A DNA stretch of 41,546 nucleotides from Capnocytophaga sp. (GCA_030530525.1 JAUMUT010000018.1:1-41546); one strand, 5' to 3'. Positions 1 to 9,033 are shown, numbered from the stretch's first letter. Numbers and translations are program-made. Notes: generated from the letters alone by a model not told the origin.

Positions 1-24
1 AGTTTTATATATGTGAAATAGTTT

Positions 25-85
25 TCTAATTTTTTAGAAGGTAGTTTTGTATATATGGAAGTGGTATCTAATTTTTTAGAAGGTA
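25..85. repeat. 19-bp direct repeat pair with internal dyad
   Basis: The same 19 bases, from TCTAA through TTAGAAGGTA, occur at 25-43 and 67-85 with 42-base periodicity. Each copy contains the inverted repeat TCTAA-N4-TTAGA; in the first copy the arms extend to TTCTAA/TTAGAA at 24-39. Function unknown. It could be an operator pair or a degenerate repeat. The tract is AT-rich, but 19 identical bases with GAAGG at the end is more than simple low complexity. Confidence 0.55.
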
Positions 86-202
86 CTTTTAAATGTATAA
101 AGTGATATTCAAAAAAATGTGATAGGAATTGTAAATAATTAAAATATGTAGTTATTATTTTGTTTATGGTATTTTATTATATTGAGATAGGTTGAAAAAT
201 AA

Positions 203-240
203 AAAACGCCAAGAATACGAATATGTACTCTTGGCGTTTT
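203..240 (-). terminator. Intrinsic terminator of the lgt-PBP1A operon
   Basis: Arms AAAACGCCAAGA and TCTTGGCGTTTT enclose a short loop. The only irregular pair is a G-U wobble when read on the minus strand, and a U-rich tail follows on that strand. It lies about 25 bases after the PBP1A stop codon. Confidence 0.85.
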
Positions 241-263
241 CTGTATAGTAGGGGACTTAATTG

Positions 264-2585
264 TTAAAAATCAATACCAGAATCATCACCTCCTGAGGCA
301 TCTTCTTCTGTAAGGGTGTCGCCTGTACAATTGAAGTTAGTTTCAGAGCCTTCTGGTTTAGGGAATTGCCCTTTGGATATTTCTAAATCTTTATTTTCGT
401 AGCATTTTTTCATAAAGTAACCCCATATAGGGAGAGCCATTGTAGCTCCTTGTCCAAGGGCGATACCTTTGAAATGCACGGCACGGTCTTCTCCACCTAC
501 CCACACACCTGTGGCTAAGTTAGGTACCATTCCTATAAACCATCCGTCGGATTGGTTCTGCGTGGTACCTGTCTTCCCTGCTATGGGATTGGAGAACGCA
601 TACGGATAGCCTGTCATCACATTTTTATAAATGTTATTGTAAGCATCTGCGCCCTTGGTTCTCAAACGTGCCCCCGACCCTGATTGGGTAACGCCCTCCA
701 TCAAGTTAATAACAGTATTGGCTACTTCGGCACTTACTACATCGTGCGTTTCAGGGATATACTCAAACAGCACCTTGCCGTTACGATCTTCTATACGGGT
801 TACCACAATAGGCTTTACATAAACACCCTCATTGGCAAAAGTTCCGTAAGCTCCTACCATTTCATATAGGGTAATATCCGCCGAGCCTAAGGCTATGGAA
901 GGCACTTCTGGTATTTCGGAAGTGATACCGAGTTTATGCACCATTTTGGCAACAGGTACAGGTCCTACTTTATCCATTAAATTGGCAGTGATAGAATTGA
1001 CAGAGTTAGCCAAGGCAGATTTTAGAGTCATCATTTTCCCGCTAAATCCTCCGCCTGTATTCTTCGGGCACCACGCTTGGGCATTACCATATTTGTTTTC
1101 CTCTATACAAGTTTGTACATCGGGTAGTTGGTCGCAAGGCTTGTAGTGCAATTGGTCTATGGCGGTGGCATAAACAAATGGCTTGAAGGTAGAACCCACT
1201 TGGCGCGCTCCTTGTATAACTTGGTCGTACTGGAAGTTTTTATAGTCAATACCTCCTACCCACGCTTTTATGTGCCCTGTTTGAGGCTCTAAGGACATCA
1301 TAGCGGCACGTAAGTACGATTTGTAATATTTTATAGAATCTATGGGCGACATAATGGTATCTAGAGTTCCGTTCCACGAGAATACTTTCATAGGTATTTT
1401 CTCGGAGAAAGATTTAATAATATCTTCTTCGGAGTAGCCTAAGTCTTTCATTTTGTACCAACGATTGGAGTTTTTCATAGCCCGTTGGATAATTTTGTCA
1501 ATTTCTTCTTGCGAAACGTTTAAGAATGGAGCGGTTTTATTCTTTTTAGGGTTGTTTTCTTCAAAGAAAGCCTTTTGTAAGTTCTTCATATGGCTTTTTA
1601 CGGCTTCTTCGCCATAGGCTTGCATACGAGAGTCTATGGTAGTGTAGATTTTTAATCCGTCTGCATAGATATTGTATTTGCTTCCGTCTGGTTTTGGGTT
1701 TTCGTCAGTCCATTTTTTCATATAAGAACGAAGATATTCACGGAAATAAGTAGCGATACCTTCGTTATGCGATTCTGGATTGAAATTCAAATCTAACGGA
1801 AGTTGTTGTAATGAGTCTTTTTCTTTGGTAGTAATGTATCTGTTTTTTTCCATTTGGGCAAGTACTACATTTCTACGATTTAGCACCCCCTGAGGATTTC
1901 GGATAGGGTTGTATAGAGAAGAATTTTTGAACATTCCTACTAACATTGCGCCTTCTTCAATTTTTAATTCTTTGGGTTCTTTTCCGAAGTAAATACGCGA
2001 AGCGGAGCGAATACCATCAGCGTTATTATTAAAATCATATTCGTTGAAATACATTGTAATAATTTCTTTTTTGGTATATTGTCTTTCTAACCGAGTGGCG
2101 ATAATCCATTCTTTTATTTTTTGTACATAGCGTTCCATTTTTTGCTTAGAGCCTTCGCGGTGGAAGAGGAGTTTTGCAAGTTGTTGCGAAATGGTAGAGC
2201 CTCCTCCTTTTTTCCCTAAATAAACGATAGAACGTAGCGTACCGCGCCCGTCAATTCCTGAATGGTTAAGGAAACGCTCGTCTTCGGTGGCAATAAGAGC
2301 ATTTACTAAATATTCTGGCAACTCGTCATAGGTAACGGCAGTACGATTGTCTTTTAGGTAAAATTTGCCTAATGTTTGCCCGTCGGCGGTAACGATTTCG
2401 GTAGCCAAATTGGTTTCGGGGTTTTCTAAACGCTCAAAAGTAGGCATTTCTCCAAAAACACCTAACGATGCTAAGAAAAACACCATAAACACTGCTACAA
2501 TTCCTCCGAAAACAAGCCCCCAAAATAGTTTTAATTGCTTACTTTTCGGGAATATATTCTTTTTTGTATTTTGTTTCTTTGCCAT
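264..2585 (-). CDS. Penicillin-binding protein 1A, bifunctional transglycosylase/transpeptidase
   Basis: This class A penicillin-binding protein of 773 aa polymerises glycan strands from lipid II and cross-links the stem peptides on the periplasmic face of the inner membrane. A short basic N-terminus is followed by one membrane segment at about 20-43. The GT51 domain carries the catalytic motif EDERFLNHSG with Glu101, and GGSTISQQLAK at 128-138. The transpeptidase domain has all three motifs: STFK (nucleophile Ser465), SVN at 528-530 and KTG at 671-673. The C-terminal tail is acidic and Gly/Ser-rich. Length is normal for the Bacteroidota family. It is last in a minus-strand operon with lgt, a DUF2520 protein and kdsC, and starts 7 bases after the kdsC stop. 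Assignment to the PBP1A (mrcA/ponA) class is firm; the exact symbol is not fixed in this group. Confidence 0.96.
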   Translation of the reverse strand: MAKKQNTKKNIFPKSKQLKLFWGLVFGGIVAVFMVFFLASLGVFGEMPTFERLENPETNLATEIVTADGQTLGKFYLKDNRTAVTYDELPEYLVNALIATEDERFLNHSGIDGRGTLRSIVYLGKKGGGSTISQQLAKLLFHREGSKQKMERYVQKIKEWIIATRLERQYTKKEIITMYFNEYDFNNNADGIRSASRIYFGKEPKELKIEEGAMLVGMFKNSSLYNPIRNPQGVLNRRNVVLAQMEKNRYITTKEKDSLQQLPLDLNFNPESHNEGIATYFREYLRSYMKKWTDENPKPDGSKYNIYADGLKIYTTIDSRMQAYGEEAVKSHMKNLQKAFFEENNPKKNKTAPFLNVSQEEIDKIIQRAMKNSNRWYKMKDLGYSEEDIIKSFSEKIPMKVFSWNGTLDTIMSPIDSIKYYKSYLRAAMMSLEPQTGHIKAWVGGIDYKNFQYDQVIQGARQVGSTFKPFVYATAIDQLHYKPCDQLPDVQTCIEENKYGNAQAWCPKNTGGGFSGKMMTLKSALANSVNSITANLMDKVGPVPVAKMVHKLGITSEIPEVPSIALGSADITLYEMVGAYGTFANEGVYVKPIVVTRIEDRNGKVLFEYIPETHDVVSAEVANTVINLMEGVTQSGSGARLRTKGADAYNNIYKNVMTGYPYAFSNPIAGKTGTTQNQSDGWFIGMVPNLATGVWVGGEDRAVHFKGIALGQGATMALPIWGYFMKKCYENKDLEISKGQFPKPEGSETNFNCTGDTLTEEDASGGDDSGIDF

Positions 2586-2592
2586 AATTGAT

Positions 2593-3111
2593 TTATCTTA
2601 GTTCTTCGTCCCAATTTCCTTGTACTTTTAGTACTTGTTCTATAACATCGCGAACGGCGCCGTAGCCTCCATTTTTATGAGAGATGTATTTTGCTACTTT
2701 TTTCACCTCAGGAACAGCATCTTGCGGACAAGTAGGAAGCCCAACGGCTTTCATTGGTAAAACATCAGGAATGTCATCTCCCATATATAAAATATGGTCA
2801 GGATTTATATTTTTTTTAGAAATATAATCATTAAAAGGTATCATTTTATGATTATTTCCCATATAAACATCAAAAATACCTAAATCATTAAATCGTATTC
2901 TTGCGCCTTCGTTGGTGCCACCTGTGATAATGCAGATGTTGTACCCTTTATTTACGGCTTGTTTTAGGGCAAATCCGTCACGAACGTTCATTGTACGTAG
3001 CAATTCGCCTTGCGTATTTACCAAAATGTGGCAAGAGGTCATTACGCCATCAATATCAAATATAAAAGTATTAATATCTTTTAAATATTCTTTAAAATTT
3101 TTATTTTCCAT
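2593..3111 (-). CDS. kdsC: KdsC-like HAD phosphatase (KDO 8-phosphate phosphatase)
   Basis: A 172-aa HAD-superfamily enzyme without a cap domain, expected to hydrolyse 3-deoxy-D-manno-octulosonate 8-phosphate to KDO for the LPS inner core, in the cytoplasm. Motif I is FDIDGVMT with Asp19 as nucleophile and Asp21 as acid/base. Motif II is IITGGTN, where KdsC proteins usually have a Ser/Thr. The Mg-binding motif is MGDDIPD. Length and motif order fit KdsC-type tetrameric phosphatases; a related sugar-phosphate phosphatase is possible. The start codon overlaps the end of the upstream DUF2520 gene by 11 bases, which suggests translational coupling. Confidence 0.85.
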   Translation of the reverse strand: MENKNFKEYLKDINTFIFDIDGVMTSCHILVNTQGELLRTMNVRDGFALKQAVNKGYNICIITGGTNEGARIRFNDLGIFDVYMGNNHKMIPFNDYISKKNINPDHILYMGDDIPDVLPMKAVGLPTCPQDAVPEVKKVAKYISHKNGGYGAVRDVIEQVLKVQGNWDEELR

Positions 3112-3856
3112 AAGTATTTATTATTGAGCTTGTTAGTGTTTTATAAATTTCTTTTTCGTTGTTTTCTAAAAGGTCCAAATGTTTTTGGATGGTTGGCATA
3201 TCTCCTCGTCTGGCAGGACCCGTTTGTGCCTCAAAGAAAGATAAATGTTGTGTTTTTGTATAAGTTTCTGATAATAAGGGTTTTAGAATATCAAAAGGGA
3301 TGTTATTTTTTTTACAAATTTCTTCGCTTAAATACCAAATATGATTGGCGAAATTATTTAGAAAAACGGCTGCAATATGTAAAAATTTCCGTTGTTGGCT
3401 ATCCATTTTGTATATTTTTTCAGAAAAAAGCTGAGCAAATTCAGCTAAAAAAAGTTCATCAGTTTTATTTTCTGCTTCTATACAAAAAGCTATTTCATTG
3501 AAATTCAATTCTTTATCCTTAGAAAAAGATTGCACAGGATAGAGAACGCCTCGCCTGTTTTTTGAGTTTAAAGCTAGCATATCCGTATTTCCCGAAGTGT
3601 GTATAACAAATTGATTTTCAAAAGGTAATTTTTCAGAAAAAGAAGAAATTTCTTCATCTTTTATACAAATGATATACAAATCGGCGGGTTTTATATGCGC
3701 TAAATCGTGGATTTTTTCGGTTTTTATGGCGTTAAAATGCGAGCTGAAATCCCTACGATTATACATTTGAGACAACACAAAATGTGGTAGTTCTGCTATT
3801 TTTTTTGCAAAATGATACGCTACATTTCCACCACCGAGAATGGTAATTTTTTTCAT
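3101..3856 (-). CDS. Rossmann-like/DUF2520 domain protein
   Basis: A 251-aa protein with an N-terminal NAD(P)-binding Rossmann fold (glycine motif ILGGGNVAYHF, residues 6-16) and a C-terminal helical DUF2520 region. The architecture resembles the 6-phosphogluconate dehydrogenase and pyrroline-carboxylate reductase superfamily, but the substrate is unknown. It is placed exactly between lgt and kdsC. Its ATG shares one base with the lgt stop codon, and its own end overlaps the kdsC start. Adjacency of a DUF2520 protein and a KdsC-like phosphatase is common in Flavobacteriia (from memory), so a link to cell-envelope or sugar metabolism is a reasonable but unproven inference. Confidence 0.85.
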   Translation of the reverse strand: MKKITILGGGNVAYHFAKKIAELPHFVLSQMYNRRDFSSHFNAIKTEKIHDLAHIKPADLYIICIKDEEISSFSEKLPFENQFVIHTSGNTDMLALNSKNRRGVLYPVQSFSKDKELNFNEIAFCIEAENKTDELFLAEFAQLFSEKIYKMDSQQRKFLHIAAVFLNNFANHIWYLSEEICKKNNIPFDILKPLLSETYTKTQHLSFFEAQTGPARRGDMPTIQKHLDLLENNEKEIYKTLTSSIINTYGK

Positions 3857-4782
3857 TATTTATGGATTTTCCATTTGTTATAAAACAACAAAAATACACC
3901 AGCAATAATGAAAGGAATGCTTAGCCATTGCCCAGTGGAGAAAATTCCTAAGGCACTTTCAAAACCGCCTTGGCTTTCTTTTACAAATTCAACAAAGAAG
4001 CGAATTGTCCAAAGAGCGATTAAGAAAACGGCAAAAATGAAATACGGCTGATTGCGTTTTTCGGTTTTCCAATAAAGGAAATACAAAATCCAAAATAAGA
4101 AAAAATAACAAACGGCTTCGTACAATTGTGCTGGGTGTCGGTACGGAATTTGGTTATAAATATCAGCAAATTGTGGATTGTTAATAATTTGTTCAAATGC
4201 TTTTTGTGGTGAATTTTCTCCTGTGATTTGCATTGCTTGTCGGTGGCTGAGCCAACTTTCGCCTTGCAAGAATTTTACGGCAAAAGGTGAGGTTTTTTCT
4301 ACGATTTTTCCGTTAATTTCGGAGTTGATAAAATTCCCGATGCGTACGAACATTCCGCCGATAGTAATTGGGATAACAATGCGGTCAAGTATCCAAGAGA
4401 GGCTAAATTCTGGAAATTTTCGGATAAATAAAACCATAGAAATAATAATACCTATGGCTGCTCCGTGACTGGCAAGCCCTGAAAAGCCAACCAAACGGAA
4501 CGTTGGCGAAAACTGAAAAGGAAGAATAATTTCCAGCAAATGGTCTTTAAAATAATCCCAATCATAGAAAAGACAATGCCCAAGCCGTGCGCCAATAAGT
4601 GTAGCAAGCCCAACATAGACCACCAAAGAGTCCAGCCGTTCTAAGGGTTTGTTTTCTCTAATAAATATTTTTTTCATTATGTAATAGCCTAATACAAAAG
4701 CAATTACGTACATTAAACTATAATATCGGATTTGTATAAAACCCAAATCAAAAAGAATTTGGTCAGGATTCCAATTCATCAT
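3856..4782 (-). CDS. lgt: Prolipoprotein diacylglyceryl transferase
   Basis: A polytopic inner-membrane enzyme of 308 aa that transfers diacylglycerol from phosphatidylglycerol to the lipobox cysteine of prolipoproteins, the first step of lipoprotein maturation. Visible family signatures are RYYSLMYVIAF near the N-terminus, GLASHGAAIG (essential His region), the Lgt signature RIGNFINSEINGK, and HPAQLYEA before the last membrane segments. About seven hydrophobic segments can be counted. It is first in the minus-strand operon and has its own -7 element 17 bases upstream. Two adjacent Met codons open the frame, so the start may be one codon later. The window encodes at least three lipoproteins that would be its substrates (9034, 38611 and 39356 genes). 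Confidence 0.96.
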   Translation of the reverse strand: MMNWNPDQILFDLGFIQIRYYSLMYVIAFVLGYYIMKKIFIRENKPLERLDSLVVYVGLATLIGARLGHCLFYDWDYFKDHLLEIILPFQFSPTFRLVGFSGLASHGAAIGIIISMVLFIRKFPEFSLSWILDRIVIPITIGGMFVRIGNFINSEINGKIVEKTSPFAVKFLQGESWLSHRQAMQITGENSPQKAFEQIINNPQFADIYNQIPYRHPAQLYEAVCYFFLFWILYFLYWKTEKRNQPYFIFAVFLIALWTIRFFVEFVKESQGGFESALGIFSTGQWLSIPFIIAGVFLLFYNKWKIHK

Positions 4783-4798
4783 TCTTTATTTTAAAATG

Positions 4799-4806
4799 CA
4801 AAGATA
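4799..4806 (-). promoter_or_regulatory. Promoter -7 element of the lgt operon
   Basis: TATCTTTG on the minus strand is a perfect match to TAnnTTTG and ends 16 bases before the lgt start. No clear -33 TTG is visible at the usual distance. Confidence 0.7.
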
Positions 4807-4914
4807 CATCTTATTTTTTGAAAGAGTATTTATGAATGTATAATTTTTTTCCACAAAATATATAAGAAATAGTTTTTTATAAAAATAAATAATAAAATCC
4901 GTTAAAAAATAATT

Positions 4915-4942
4915 TTGATTTCTCTAAAAAAACGTAATTTTG
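4915..4942 (+). promoter_or_regulatory. Promoter of mfd
   Basis: TTG at 4915-4917, a 17-base spacer, then TAATTTTG at 4935-4942. This matches the Bacteroidota TTG / TAnnTTTG promoter and leaves only 19 bases before the GTG start codon, which supports that start. Confidence 0.75.
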
Positions 4943-4961
4943 CACTTTAAATAAAAATACG

Positions 4962-7900
4962 GTGAGTAAGGAATTTCTTTTCAAAGCATTAGGGCAAAAT
5001 AAAAGTACAGAACAATTGATAACGGAACTTTCGGCGGGCAAATCCTTTTCTGTTAGTGGATTGATGGGGTCGTCTATATCTTTTGTTTTGGCTCAAGCTT
5101 ATCTTTCCGTGCGCAAGCCTTTATTTTTTGTGTGTAATGACAAGGAAGAAGCGGCGTATTATTTAAATGATTTGGAGAATTTTCTTGGACAGGAAAAGGT
5201 ATTGTTTTTCCCCAGCAGTTATCGTCGCCCATACCAAGTAGAAGAAACGGACAATGCCAATGTGCTTTTGCGTGCAGAGGTTTTGAGTAGATTGGCTCAG
5301 GCAGATGCTAATTTTGTAATCGTAAGCTATACCGAAGCTCTTTTTGAAAAAGTAATTACTCGTAAAGAATTAGAAAAGAATACTTTAACGCTTAGAGTAG
5401 GGGAGACTCTTTCTTTGGATACGCTCAATGAAACTCTTTTTGAATATCATTTTAACAGAGTAGATTTTGTTACCGAACCAGGCGAATTTTCCGTACGAGG
5501 AGGAATTGTAGATGTGTTTTCTTTTTCTAATGATACGCCCTATCGGATTGAGTTTTTTGGCGAACAAATAGATAGTATTCGTACGTTTGACGTAGAAAGC
5601 CAGCTTTCTATTGTTCGTGTAAATCAGGTAGTTATCATTCCGAATATTGAAAATAAATCAGTAGAAGAAAATAGGCAAAGTTTCTTAGAATCTTTATCTG
5701 AAAATGCCTCTCTTTTTGTAAAAGATGTAGAACTTTTTACAGACAAAATTAACCGAATGTACAGCAAAGCAGAAGAGACTTTTGCACAATTTTCTTCGGC
5801 AGTAAAACATTTGCCACCGCACGATTTATTTTGTAAAGGGGAAGAATTATTAGCACAATTATCCAAGAAACAATTAGTAAGAATTAATCCTATTTCGGAG
5901 AAAAATTCGGGTAATGAAATTGTTTTCCAAACTCGTCCTCAGCCGTCTTTTAACAAACGTTTTGAGTTGCTAATCCAGCATTTGCAAGAAAAATATCAAG
6001 AAGGTTATACCAATTATATTGTTTGTGTGAGCGAGCAACAAGCAAAACGATTTACGGATATTTTTGCCGAATTGCACCAAGATGTGCCTTGCCAAATGTT
6101 AGTTTTGCCTTTGGCTTTGGGCTTTTCAGATATGCAAACCAAAGTAAATTGTTATACAGACCACCAAATACTGGAACGTTATCACAAATTTAACATTCGT
6201 AATGGATACGCCAAAAAACAATCTATCACTTTAAAAGAATTAAATCAGTTAGAAATTGGCGATTACGTAACGCATATTGACCACGGAATAGGGAAATTTG
6301 TAGGTTTGCAAAAAATAGACATAGAAGGCAAAAAACAAGAAGCAATAAAACTCATCTACGGAGATAGAGATGTGCTTTATGTAAGCATTCATTCTTTACA
6401 CAAAATAACGAAATATAACGGCAAAGATGGTAAGCCACCCAAAGTATATAAACTTGGTAGCAATGCTTGGAAAGCGTTAAAACAAAAGACAAAAGCTCGG
6501 GTAAAAGAAATTGCCTTTAACCTTATTAATCTTTATGCAAAGCGAAAAGAAGCGCACGGATACGCTTTTGCGCCAGATTCTTTCTTGCAAAAAGAATTGG
6601 AAGCCTCTTTCTTGTACGAAGACACTCCCGACCAAAACAAAGCCACAATTGAAGTAAAAATGGATATGGAAAGCGATCGCCCAATGGATAGGCTCGTGTG
6701 TGGTGATGTTGGTTTTGGCAAAACTGAAGTGGCCATCAGGGCGGCATTCAAAGCGGTGGATAACAGCAAACAAGTAGCGGTACTTGTTCCTACCACTATT
6801 TTGGCTTTTCAGCATTATAAAACGTTTTCAGACCGAATGAAAGACCTTCCTGTGCGGATAGAATATTTGAACAGATTTGTTTCTACCAAAAAGAAAAAAG
6901 AAATTCTCTTTGCATTGGAAAACGGAGCAGTAGATATTCTTATCGGTACGCATCAAATTGTAAATGAGCAAGTTAAATATAAAGATTTAGGTCTTTTAAT
7001 TATTGATGAAGAACAAAAATTTGGAGTTGGTGTAAAAGATAAATTAAAATCTCTTAAAGAAAACCTTGATGTTCTGACGCTTACCGCAACGCCAATCCCA
7101 AGAACACTCCAATTTAGCCTTATGGCTGCCAGAGATTTGTCGGTGATCACTACGCCCCCGCCAAATCGTTACCCGATAGAAAGCCAAGTGGTTACTTTCA
7201 ATGAAGAAGTAATTCGCGATGCCGTTTCTTATGAAATTCAGCGTGGTGGGCAAGTGTTTTTCATTCATAACCGAGTGGAAAATATCCAAGAAATAGCAGG
7301 AATGATACAACGTCTTGTTCCTGATGCAAAAATAGGTGTTGGGCACGGGCAAATGGATGGCAAACAACTCGAAGAAGTAATGCTTTCTTTTATGAATGGC
7401 GATTTTGACGTGCTTATCGCTACCACAATTATTGAAAGTGGGTTAGATGTTCCTAATGCAAACACTATTTTTATTCATAATGCGCAAAATTTTGGCTTGT
7501 CAGACCTACATCAGATGCGTGGGCGAGTAGGGCGAAGCAATAAAAAAGCCTTTTGCTACTTCATAACACCGCCTTTTTCTTCAATGACCGAAGATGCACG
7601 CAAACGAATTGAGGCAATTGCTCAATTTACAGAGCTTGGAAGTGGCTTTAACATCGCTATGAAAGACTTAGAAATACGAGGCGCAGGCGACTTGCTTGGA
7701 GGCGAACAAAGTGGATTTATTAACGATATTGGGTTTGATACGTATCAAAAAATTCTACAAGAAGCCATTATAGAATTGAAAGATAACGAATTTGCAGAAT
7801 TATACCAAGAAGAAGAACAAGAAAAATCATATCTTTCTGATACACAATTAGATAGTGATTTTGAGCTGCTTTTCCCTGATAATTATATCAATAATATTGC

Positions 7901-8300
7901 CGAAAGGCTCAATTTGTATAACGAATTAAGTAATTTAACCAAAGAAGAGCAATTACAACGTTATGAAGCGAATTTAATAGACCGATTTGGAGAACTTCCT
8001 TCGCAAGCCAAAGATTTGCTTCATTCCGTTCGGGTAAAATGGATTGCAACCAAAATGGGAATGGAAAGAGTTATCCTAAAATCTGGAAAACTTACAGGAT
8101 ATTTTATTGCCGACCAGCAAAGCAAATTTTACCAAAGCAAAGCATTTCACCGAGTTTTGCAATTCGTACAAATGCACGCCGATAAGTGCAAACTTACCGA
8201 AAAAGAAACCCGAAACGGCTTACGATTAGTCCTTACGATGGATAAAATTACCAATATAGAGAAGGCTCTTCGGATTTTACAATGGATAAACGAAAACTAA
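4962..8300 (+). CDS. mfd: Transcription-repair coupling factor
   Basis: A 1112-aa SF2 translocase that removes stalled RNA polymerase from DNA lesions and recruits UvrA. Domains in order: UvrB-like N-terminal module (about 1-300); CarD-like RNA polymerase-interaction domain around 420-490 with GDYVTHIDHGIGKF; helicase lobe with Walker A GDVGFGKTE and Walker B box DEEQ; second lobe with ATTIIESGLDVPNANT and the motif QMRGRVGRS; and a C-terminal TRCF domain from about 950. Length is typical of flavobacterial Mfd. The GTG start is chosen because the promoter leaves little room upstream and no in-frame ATG precedes it. A DtxR-type regulator follows after 4 bases and is probably co-transcribed. 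Confidence 0.97.
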   Translation: MSKEFLFKALGQNKSTEQLITELSAGKSFSVSGLMGSSISFVLAQAYLSVRKPLFFVCNDKEEAAYYLNDLENFLGQEKVLFFPSSYRRPYQVEETDNANVLLRAEVLSRLAQADANFVIVSYTEALFEKVITRKELEKNTLTLRVGETLSLDTLNETLFEYHFNRVDFVTEPGEFSVRGGIVDVFSFSNDTPYRIEFFGEQIDSIRTFDVESQLSIVRVNQVVIIPNIENKSVEENRQSFLESLSENASLFVKDVELFTDKINRMYSKAEETFAQFSSAVKHLPPHDLFCKGEELLAQLSKKQLVRINPISEKNSGNEIVFQTRPQPSFNKRFELLIQHLQEKYQEGYTNYIVCVSEQQAKRFTDIFAELHQDVPCQMLVLPLALGFSDMQTKVNCYTDHQILERYHKFNIRNGYAKKQSITLKELNQLEIGDYVTHIDHGIGKFVGLQKIDIEGKKQEAIKLIYGDRDVLYVSIHSLHKITKYNGKDGKPPKVYKLGSNAWKALKQKTKARVKEIAFNLINLYAKRKEAHGYAFAPDSFLQKELEASFLYEDTPDQNKATIEVKMDMESDRPMDRLVCGDVGFGKTEVAIRAAFKAVDNSKQVAVLVPTTILAFQHYKTFSDRMKDLPVRIEYLNRFVSTKKKKEILFALENGAVDILIGTHQIVNEQVKYKDLGLLIIDEEQKFGVGVKDKLKSLKENLDVLTLTATPIPRTLQFSLMAARDLSVITTPPPNRYPIESQVVTFNEEVIRDAVSYEIQRGGQVFFIHNRVENIQEIAGMIQRLVPDAKIGVGHGQMDGKQLEEVMLSFMNGDFDVLIATTIIESGLDVPNANTIFIHNAQNFGLSDLHQMRGRVGRSNKKAFCYFITPPFSSMTEDARKRIEAIAQFTELGSGFNIAMKDLEIRGAGDLLGGEQSGFINDIGFDTYQKILQEAIIELKDNEFAELYQEEEQEKSYLSDTQLDSDFELLFPDNYINNIAERLNLYNELSNLTKEEQLQRYEANLIDRFGELPSQAKDLLHSVRVKWIATKMGMERVILKSGKLTGYFIADQQSKFYQSKAFHRVLQFVQMHADKCKLTEKETRNGLRLVLTMDKITNIEKALRILQWINEN

Positions 8301-8304
8301 AAAT

Positions 8305-8961
8305 ATGACACATTCAGAAGAAAATTATCTTAAAATTATCTACCATCTTTCCGCTTCCGATTTTGAAAAAGAAGTATCCACCAACCTCATTGCCGATGCT
8401 TTACAAACCAAAGCCTCTTCGGTAACAGATATGTTAAAAAAATTAGCAGAAAAAGGCTGGGTAGAATACAAAAAATATCAAGGAGCTTCTCTCTCCGAAG
8501 AAGGAAAAAAATTAGCCTTAAATGTTATCCGAAAACACAGGCTTTGGGAAGTTTTTTTGGTAGAAAAACTCAATTTCTCTTGGGACGAAATCCACGAAGT
8601 AGCAGAACAATTGGAGCATATAGAATCTGATAAATTGGTAGAAGAATTAGACAAATTTCTTCAATATCCTGACACCGACCCACACGGCGACCCCATTCCT
8701 GATAAAGACGGAAATATGCCCGTGCAGCAACAAATATTGCTTAGCGAACTTGCAGAAAAGCAAAGTGGGGTATGCATTGGCGTAAAAAATACAACCAAAG
8801 ATTTTTTGCAATATTTGGATAAAATACAAATTTCTATCGGAGATAAAATACAGGTTATCAGTATTCAACCTTTTGATAATTCGTATCAAATAATGGTGAA
8901 TAACCAAGAGAAAAGTATTTCTTCTCTGATAGCTAAAAATATATATGTTAAAAAAGTATAA
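8305..8961 (+). CDS. DtxR/MntR family metal-dependent transcriptional regulator
   Basis: A 218-aa regulator of iron or manganese homeostasis. It has an N-terminal winged helix-turn-helix (recognition helix around ASSVTDMLKKL, residues 37-47), a dimerisation and metal-binding domain (about 65-140), and a C-terminal FeoA/SH3-like domain (about 145-218). Candidate metal ligands are His78 and the group Glu101, Glu104, His105, which keep the E-x2-E-H spacing of MntR. At the site of MntR Asp8/DtxR Met10 I see Asn7, and Lys10 lies where MntR has Glu11 (DtxR has Arg). The metal is therefore not predictable. It follows mfd by 4 bases; no metal transporter is adjacent. Confidence 0.88.
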   Translation: MTHSEENYLKIIYHLSASDFEKEVSTNLIADALQTKASSVTDMLKKLAEKGWVEYKKYQGASLSEEGKKLALNVIRKHRLWEVFLVEKLNFSWDEIHEVAEQLEHIESDKLVEELDKFLQYPDTDPHGDPIPDKDGNMPVQQQILLSELAEKQSGVCIGVKNTTKDFLQYLDKIQISIGDKIQVISIQPFDNSYQIMVNNQEKSISSLIAKNIYVKKV

Positions 8962-8998
8962 AAAACTCTAAATGTTTTTCTTTCAAAGAAAAAACTTT

Positions 8999-9006
8999 TA
9001 CTTTTG
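8999..9006 (+). promoter_or_regulatory. Promoter -7 element of the DUF3298 lipoprotein gene
   Basis: TACTTTTG is a perfect TAnnTTTG, 27 bases before the ATG at 9034. The TTG inside it reads in frame with the gene and can mislead start prediction. A -33 TTG is not clear. Confidence 0.6.
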
Positions 9007-9033
9007 TGCCTTAATTTTTATGATTTTTTAGGA

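Larger units (their letters stand above)
1..263. other. AT-rich intergenic end region downstream of PBP1A
   Basis: No coding frame is recognisable here. The region holds a duplicated 19-base element (25-43 and 67-85) and, closer to the PBP1A stop codon, a strong hairpin terminator. The gene that would flank it on the left is outside the window. Confidence 0.6.

Noticed and set aside
6477-6815. 112-codon minus-strand frame inside mfd
   Set aside because: It is antisense to the Mfd helicase motifs, which are intact; no promoter or family resemblance.
9004-9006. TTG start ten codons upstream of the DUF3298 lipoprotein ATG
   Set aside because: It is part of the promoter element TACTTTTG. The longer product would put extra residues before the lipoprotein signal sequence.
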